DNA of 21,035 nucleotides, from positions 1-21,035 of IMG/VR virus record IMGVR_UViG_3300025132_000377, one strand, 5' to 3'. Shown here piece by piece: positions 14,217-18,494 of the stretch (positions are counted from its first letter, which is position 1; every line of letters starts with the position of its first letter). The notes beneath the pieces were generated by a model. That model was not told the origin of the DNA, did no database searches, and worked only from the letters and a program-made list of their open reading frames with translations. The translations under genes and the position numbers were made by a program. This DNA comes from a virus.

Positions 14217-14893
14217 ATAAGATAATAATAGATAGTAGAGAGAAGTCAAACTTGACTGAGTATGTTATATCAGAGGCTAGTTTAATAAATATATTAACTG
14301 AAAAACAATGGTTAGAGATAGGAGATTATGTATGTCAAGATGTATGTTTCGAAGCAAAATCCACTATTGATTTTCTACAATCTGTAATAAATAAAAGACT
14401 TTGGAATCAAGTAGATAATATGGATAGACACTATGAATATAGTATAGTAATAATTCATGGTTCTTTGTTTGAAGCAATGTCTTATCCTAAGTATGTGAAT
14501 ATGAAAATATCAGAACAGTTTCTAAAAAACAAGTTTTACGGTGCAATAGGTAGACTAACATTAGATACAGACTGCAAAGTATTTTGGGTAGAAAGCCCAA
14601 AGAAGGCGGCAAAATTAATTACAACTATATGTAAAATGCGGCCAATAGAAAGAAAAGTAATTCAGCCATCATTGCTTAAAAGAATAACAACAGATGATTT
14701 ACGATTAGATATGCTATGTACCATTAAAGGAGTTAGTAAATCTAAGGCTGAGAAAATAATTAAAAGATATGGTTCTATAATGGAACTCGGAGAAGCGAGT
14801 GAAACAGAACTATGCACCATAGATGGAATTGGTGCAACATTAGCAAAAAGAATAATAGACACATTGAATAGTGAAAATAGAGTGATAGTATGA
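14213..14893 (+). CDS. XPF/ERCC4-type structure-specific nuclease with helix-hairpin-helix domain
   Basis: A 226-residue nuclease. IIDSREKS (D7, R9, E10), GDYV (37-40) and FEAKS (E47, K49) form the ERCC4 active site; the usual ERK triad reads EAK. KRLWNQVDNM after it is the conserved helix of the fold. The C-terminal 60 residues hold two helix-hairpin-helix motifs (CTIKGVSKSKAEKII and CTIDGIGATLAKRII), the DNA-binding dimerisation module of XPF, Mus81 and archaeal Hef. It would cut branched or flap DNA during replication or recombination. It lacks the helicase domain of Hef. The ATG at 14213 overlaps the zinc-finger stop by ATGA; an upstream in-frame start at 14180 lies inside that gene and is rejected. 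Confidence 0.88.
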   Translation: MNKIIIDSREKSNLTEYVISEASLINILTEKQWLEIGDYVCQDVCFEAKSTIDFLQSVINKRLWNQVDNMDRHYEYSIVIIHGSLFEAMSYPKYVNMKISEQFLKNKFYGAIGRLTLDTDCKVFWVESPKKAAKLITTICKMRPIERKVIQPSLLKRITTDDLRLDMLCTIKGVSKSKAEKIIKRYGSIMELGEASETELCTIDGIGATLAKRIIDTLNSENRVIV

Positions 14894-16350
14894 ATTGGAT
14901 AGAAAAAGATTATAATGAATATGAAGATGAAATGTTTTACAGTTTTGTAGAACAGAATGAAATAGTAGAAAGCGACAAATTGACCTTACCTAGAATAGTA
15001 GAGAAGTGGACTCAAGATGCGATAGAGGCATCTAACTTTAATGAAGTACCTGCTTCCATTGCGTTCTTTTCAGTATTAGGTCAATTGTGTAAAGATATGA
15101 TAGCAATACCAAGTAACCTAAATGTTGATGATACCCGCATTCAGTTTCTTTGGATGCAAACATCAGGAACAGGTAAGTCAACTTTAACGAATTGGTTTCT
15201 ACCTGTATTGAAATTAACATGGGAAACAATTAACGAAAAGCATGGAACTGAGTTTAGTCTGTTTGATATAACAGATTATACAGATGCAGCATTAATAGGT
15301 TCTTATGAAAAGAGAAGAGAACAAGTAGAAGATGATGAAGGCAGAACAAGAACTGTTGAAGTAGATGTAAAAATAGACGGACAGTTAGAAGGAGAAGGAA
15401 TGGCAATTTGGGATGAGTTTGAGTATTCTGGTATATTTAAACAGACTCAACATAAAGAGAATGCTGTTGTATACCTTAATACTTTTATGAATACCTTATG
15501 GGGAGAAACATGGGAGATAAAGAAGAAACTTAAAGGTGGAGAAGTTTTAGTATGTAGATGTAAAAGGTCTGTGTATGCTACTACTTACATACCAAAAACA
15601 CTTACTTCTGTAATTACAGAAAAAGGTGTTCTTCAAAGAATCTTAATATTTATTTATGAAGTACCTCAAGAACAACAGAAACAAATGAGAAGGCAATTAA
15701 TTAAAGATTGGGGAACAGTAGGTAATAGACAATACGCTAGTATTGCATATGCTAAAAACTTCTTAACTCTATATGAAACCTTGAAAGAAAGATTCGATGA
15801 AGTAGAACAAAATCCAATGCAGGTTATGAGATTTAGTAAGGCTGCTAACGATGCACTAGAAAGAGAATGTGTTGTTATGGAAAAATATATTGAGAACAGT
15901 AGAGCCGAAGTGTTTGAATCAGTCGAAACATTCGTAAACAGAATGCTAAAACATATTCAGAAAATGGCTATCTTGTGTTCAGTAGCAGAAGCACCAAGCA
16001 TTACGGATAAGAGTAAAAGATTTGTAGTAACACAAAATAATGTAATTCAAGCATCTTCTATAATTAGGAAGTGCTATAAGTCTCTCGTATCTTGGCTTGA
16101 TGAGAGCCTACGAATAGAGAGGAAAGGACTTGAATCAAAAGCAAATATTGCAGTATTTAAGAAAGTATATCGTGAAACAGACAGTAAAGACGGTTGGGTA
16201 AACAAAAGCGTTTTATTGAGAAAGGTACGGCAAGAAACAGGAAGAGGACAGTCAACTATCTATAAGTGGTGGGCGAAAATTGAAGAATACTTTAATGAAC
16301 AAACAATAAACAGAACAGTATATATTAAACTAAAGGAGGACAATAAATGA
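14890..16350 (+). CDS. Helicase-like P-loop ATPase (DUF3987-like) with C-terminal winged helix
   Basis: A 486-residue ATPase and the best candidate for the replicative helicase. Residues 45 to 75 (NEVPASIAFFSVLGQLCKDM) followed by QTSGTGKST (K96) match the opening of DUF3987-type RecA-fold helicase-like proteins, and MAIWDEFEYSG holds Walker B with D175 and E176. A basic segment (RCKRSVYATTYIP, LQRILIFIYE) follows as a possible sensor/arginine region. The last 65 residues (WVNKSVLLRKVRQETGRGQSTIYKWW) form a winged helix that probably contacts DNA. It is not a standard MCM or DnaB, and the family call is moderate. It overlaps the nuclease gene by ATGA and lies downstream of the primase, which suits a primase-helicase partnership. 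Confidence 0.7.
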   Translation: MNWIEKDYNEYEDEMFYSFVEQNEIVESDKLTLPRIVEKWTQDAIEASNFNEVPASIAFFSVLGQLCKDMIAIPSNLNVDDTRIQFLWMQTSGTGKSTLTNWFLPVLKLTWETINEKHGTEFSLFDITDYTDAALIGSYEKRREQVEDDEGRTRTVEVDVKIDGQLEGEGMAIWDEFEYSGIFKQTQHKENAVVYLNTFMNTLWGETWEIKKKLKGGEVLVCRCKRSVYATTYIPKTLTSVITEKGVLQRILIFIYEVPQEQQKQMRRQLIKDWGTVGNRQYASIAYAKNFLTLYETLKERFDEVEQNPMQVMRFSKAANDALERECVVMEKYIENSRAEVFESVETFVNRMLKHIQKMAILCSVAEAPSITDKSKRFVVTQNNVIQASSIIRKCYKSLVSWLDESLRIERKGLESKANIAVFKKVYRETDSKDGWVNKSVLLRKVRQETGRGQSTIYKWWAKIEEYFNEQTINRTVYIKLKEDNK

Positions 16351-16583
16351 ATAAATGGGAACATAAGTTTCTAGTATTTGATGCGGTAAATGGGCCAAAA
16401 TCAGTAATAGATAACTTGAATACAGACGGACAAGAAGGTTGGGAATTAGCAACTATTATCTCTATCGGAGATGGTAGTCATATGATTGCATTTTTAAAGA
16501 GAGCATTAGAGATTAAAATGCCAGACCCAACAGAAAGCAAGAAAGCAGACATAGCAAGACTATGGGGCGGGGGTGACAATTAA
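16347..16583 (+). CDS. DUF4177-like small protein
   Basis: A 78-residue protein that opens WEHKFLVFDA and contains GQEGWELATIISIGDGSHMIAFLKRA, the pattern of DUF4177-type small proteins (strand, LN..G.EGWELV, strand, FLKR). These are widespread in viruses and prokaryotes but have no settled function. A short acidic tail ending WGGGDN follows. AAGGAGG lies upstream and the start overlaps the helicase stop by ATGA, so it is translated together with that gene. Confidence 0.72.
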   Translation: MNKWEHKFLVFDAVNGPKSVIDNLNTDGQEGWELATIISIGDGSHMIAFLKRALEIKMPDPTESKKADIARLWGGGDN

Positions 16584-16669
16584 TGTGGCCTTTTAGAAAG
16601 AAATCTCTTTTAGAGAAAAGATTTGGTGGTAAAAGACCTAGAAGTAGAAAGGGGCATGATGAAACATGA
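16583..16669 (+). CDS. Micro-ORF, 28 aa, strongly basic
   Basis: A 28-residue arginine- and lysine-rich peptide (FRKKSLLEKRFGGKRPRSRK). GGGGGTGA is placed 7 bases before the ATG, which shares one base with the previous stop (TAATG), and the stop overlaps the next start by ATGA. The charge suggests nucleic-acid binding. No family is recognised. Confidence 0.45.
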   Translation: MWPFRKKSLLEKRFGGKRPRSRKGHDET

Positions 16670-17262
16670 ATGATGTATTAGCCATAGATATAGAAACTAA
16701 GAATTATTCTTACGATATTGGGGGTTGGGGTAATACTCATATGTTTAAAGTATCAACTATTTGTACATGGGATGGAGATTCTGGCACAATTTATATTGAT
16801 AAAGCAGTAGATGACTTAAAGAAATCTAATGTTCAAATTAAGCCTATCTCTCAATTAAAGTTTGATTTAGACGACCACTTAGAAAAGGGTGGAATATTGT
16901 TAGGTCATAATATAGTAGGTTTTGATTTACCCGTACTTAGAGATGCTTTAGATATTTATTGTATTACTAAATATTTAAACAAAAAAGCATATATAGATAC
17001 AAGTGCTGATATATCAAAATCCGCAGGTGAAAGATATAGTCTTGAAAACTTATCAGTCCATACTTTAGGTGCTAGTAAACTAATGAATAGTGCCGATGCA
17101 CCTAAAATGTGGAAAGCAGAAAAATATTCAGAAGTAGCAGAATATTGTTTGAAAGATTGTGAATTGGTTTATAACCTCTGGAAGTATGGGATAGACAACT
17201 CAGTAGTGAAGGGATTCAATGTTACTGCTGAGGAAATGCAAGAAATAGAGGTGAATTGGTAA
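16666..17262 (+). CDS. DEDDy 3'-5' exonuclease (DnaQ-like fold)
   Basis: A 198-residue exonuclease with all four acidic positions: D8 and E10 in LAIDIETK, D87 in GHNIVGFDLPVL, and Y160/D164 in YCLKDCELV. The tyrosine marks the DEDDy class, as in PolB proofreading domains. SLENLSVHTLG is the usual substrate-loop region. The protein is a stand-alone exonuclease, separate from the intact exonuclease domain in PolB, and could trim 3' ends in recombination or repair, or act on RNA. It overlaps the basic micro-ORF by ATGA. The length is normal for a single-domain enzyme. Confidence 0.88.
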   Translation: MNDVLAIDIETKNYSYDIGGWGNTHMFKVSTICTWDGDSGTIYIDKAVDDLKKSNVQIKPISQLKFDLDDHLEKGGILLGHNIVGFDLPVLRDALDIYCITKYLNKKAYIDTSADISKSAGERYSLENLSVHTLGASKLMNSADAPKMWKAEKYSEVAEYCLKDCELVYNLWKYGIDNSVVKGFNVTAEEMQEIEVNW

Positions 17263-17430
17263 ATGAACACAATAGAAGGAATACTTTGGTTTATATTTAT
17301 AATAACAGTATGTCTGTTATTTTTCGCTGCTTTTAGTAGTGATAGGGTATCTAACCAAACCATAGAAGAATATATGGATAATTTAATGGCTGACGAAAAC
17401 CCTGATTGGGGTAAGAATCGTGGCACTTAG
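17263..17430 (+). CDS. Small single-helix membrane protein, 55 aa
   Basis: A 55-residue protein with one hydrophobic helix near the N-terminus (ILWFIFIITVCLLFFAAF, about residues 7 to 24) and an acidic soluble tail. It begins directly after the exonuclease stop, with GAGGTGA about 7 to 10 bases upstream, and its end overlaps the next small gene. It is probably an inner-membrane peptide; holin-like or regulatory roles are possible. The position at the end of the operon fits a late addition. Confidence 0.6.
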   Translation: MNTIEGILWFIFIITVCLLFFAAFSSDRVSNQTIEEYMDNLMADENPDWGKNRGT

Positions 17431-17581
17431 AGAAGTCTGTAAACAATGTGGAATTGAAACTATACCTAGAAGAATACTAGGTTTTTATGTTGGTTCTCCG
17501 CAGAAGGTTAAGATTTGGGAATGTAGAGAGTGTAACTCTTTATGGTCTGAAAAGGTCTTACCTTTAGCGGAGGCCAACTAA
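17420..17581 (+). CDS. Zinc-ribbon protein, 53 aa (GTG start)
   Basis: A 53-residue protein with two CxxC knuckles (CKQC at 7-10 and CREC at 35-38) spaced like a zinc ribbon or rubredoxin-like fold, with hydrophobic residues and tryptophans between. The GTG at 17420 follows GGGGTAAG by a few bases and overlaps the preceding gene by 11 bases. It is the last plus-strand gene; a T-tract begins right after its stop. Confidence 0.6.
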   Translation: MALREVCKQCGIETIPRRILGFYVGSPQKVKIWECRECNSLWSEKVLPLAEAN

Positions 17582-17588
17582 TTTTTTT
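17582..17588 (+). terminator. T-tract at the end of the plus-strand operon
   Basis: Seven T in a row follow directly after the last plus-strand stop codon. Archaeal transcription commonly ends at U-rich tracts without needing a hairpin, and the position at the boundary of converging gene blocks supports this. A weak TGCC/GGCA stem (17590-17593 with 17606-17609) follows. Confidence 0.5.
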
Positions 17589-17617
17589 ATGCCAAAATTG
17601 AAATCGGCAAAATCTAG

Positions 17618-17644
17618 CCTCAAAAATCGCTTATTTTTGCGAGG
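17618..17644. terminator. Stem-loop between converging operons, likely bidirectional terminator
   Basis: CCTC AAAAAT (17618-17627) pairs with ATTTTT and GAGG (17633-17638, 17641-17644) around the loop CGCTT, with a two-base bulge. Both strands carry T-runs within the stem. It lies between the last plus-strand gene and the last minus-strand gene, where a terminator for either direction is expected. Confidence 0.45.
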
Positions 17645-17689
17645 TTTATATGTCCTCAGTTTCCAGATGGATGTTGTTTAACACAACTT

Positions 17690-17770
17690 TTATTTCCATT
17701 CTTTAAATGATTCAGTCATAAATGCTTGCCACATTTTACAAGCACCATTATGGTGTGTTCTATCTTTCAT
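17690..17770 (-). CDS. Micro-ORF, 26 aa
   Basis: A 26-residue peptide (KDRTHHNGACKMWQAFMTE after the start) read from a CAT at 17768-17770. It has one of the best ribosome binding sites in the window, AAAGGAGGT on the minus strand (17778-17786 on plus), with 7 bases of spacing, and overlaps the preceding gene by ATGA. One cysteine and two histidines are present, but too few for a clear metal site. It is the last gene of the minus-strand block. Confidence 0.5.
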   Translation of the reverse strand: MKDRTHHNGACKMWQAFMTESFKEWK

Positions 17771-17910
17771 TGAATAAACCTCCTTTCATTTTTTAATACA
17801 TAAAAGAGGTGACAAACCTGCATACTAATAATAACAAAAAATGTATTAACGTAATACATAGACAATTCTATATCATACGGTTGAGATAGTATATGTTCTA
17901 ATGTTGCCAT
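17767..17910 (-). CDS. Small membrane protein, 47 aa
   Basis: A 47-residue peptide on the minus strand with a hydrophobic middle (YYVNTFFVIISMQVCHLFYVL) that could be a single membrane helix, and a basic C-terminus. GAGTGA stands about 7 bases before the start, and the stop overlaps the next micro-ORF by ATGA. An 8-base inverted repeat lies within it, so a regulatory rather than coding reading is a real alternative. Confidence 0.42.
   Translation of the reverse strand: MATLEHILSQPYDIELSMYYVNTFFVIISMQVCHLFYVLKNERRFIQ
17841..17859. repeat. 8-bp inverted repeat with a third copy nearby
   Basis: ATGTATTA (17841-17848) and its exact reverse complement TAATACAT (17852-17859) are separated by ACG. 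A further TAATACAT occurs at 17794-17801. This could be a binding site for a dimeric regulator or an RNA hairpin. Chance is possible in such AT-rich sequence. Confidence 0.4.
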
Positions 17911-17922
17911 GCCACTTTCACT

Positions 17923-17943
17923 CTAGTGTAGTTCTCACACTAG
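17923..17943 (-). promoter_or_regulatory. Perfect 7-bp stem-loop upstream of the 47-aa gene
   Basis: CTAGTGT (17923-17929) and ACACTAG (17937-17943) are exact reverse complements around a 7-base loop. It lies between the 101-aa gene and the ribosome binding site of the 47-aa gene on the minus strand. It may be an RNA processing, attenuation or operator site. It is followed in transcript direction by no long T-run, so it is not a standard terminator. Confidence 0.4.
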
Positions 17944-17968
17944 GTAGTTAATTTACATTGTGTTTTTT

Positions 17969-18274
17969 TCAGCAATCTACACCGTCAGTAAAACCATCTT
18001 TAGTTTTCAAATCTATGTAACATTGTTTAATTATGTTGTGTTGAGTTTTAGTAGCAGATTCATTCATCATAAACTTACCATTGAAACCACCAACAGGAAT
18101 TGCACCATCAGCATATGCTTCTGCATTCGCGTATATTTTTCCATTGTATTCAACAGGAAATATTTTATTTCCTTCACTATCTATTTCTTTGTAACATCTA
18201 GTATCAAATATTACACATATTGCATCCCTGCATAATATTCCAAAGTTTGTATTATAGTCAATTTCTAAAGCCAT
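17969..18274 (-). CDS. Unknown protein next to tail-fibre genes, 101 aa
   Basis: A 101-residue protein that I do not recognise. It holds four cysteines (two in the N-terminal third, two near the C-terminus), a central glycine- and aromatic-rich part (FPVEYNGKIYANAEAYADGAIPVGGFNG) and no membrane helix. GGATGAATTAA stands before the start on the minus strand, and the previous gene's stop lies within this segment. Because it follows the fibre and fibre-assembly-like genes, a role in the tail tip or fibre maturation is plausible but unproven. Confidence 0.65.
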   Translation of the reverse strand: MALEIDYNTNFGILCRDAICVIFDTRCYKEIDSEGNKIFPVEYNGKIYANAEAYADGAIPVGGFNGKFMMNESATKTQHNIIKQCYIDLKTKDGFTDGVDC

Positions 18275-18275
18275 C

Positions 18276-18485
18276 TTAATTCATCCATGTCGGTTTTGTT
18301 GGTATGTTGGCATAAGCCAATTGCGGTGTTGTGTAGTCCTGTGGTAGTGTTAATAAATCTTGTCTGTATTGTTCTAATTCTGTTTTTTGTGTTTCTGTTA
18401 GATTACTATATGGAATCGCCAATTGGTAAATATCCATTTCTTTTAGTAGTCCTTGTCTTATTCCTCTTAATTCATCCCATTCCAT
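18276..18485 (-). CDS. Tail-fibre-assembly-like small protein
   Basis: A 69-residue protein with the pattern of C-terminal tail-fibre assembly domains of phages: an opening WDELRGIRQGLLKEMDIYQLA, a middle LTETQKTELEQYRQDLLTLP, and an end IPTKPTW. The known family reads R..LL..TDW, Q..W..YRQ.LR..P, then P..P.W. Such proteins help fold or attach the fibre. It follows the fibre gene directly, with GAGGTGATTAA before the start, which supports the role. The call rests on a short motif only. Confidence 0.65.
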   Translation of the reverse strand: MEWDELRGIRQGLLKEMDIYQLAIPYSNLTETQKTELEQYRQDLLTLPQDYTTPQLAYANIPTKPTWMN

Positions 18486-18494
18486 TTAATCACC

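Noticed and set aside
17960-18235. Plus-strand 91-aa open frame opposite the 101-aa minus-strand gene
   Set aside because: Phenylalanine/isoleucine/serine-rich composition is typical of antisense AT-rich DNA. The minus-strand gene fits the operon and has a better ribosome binding site.
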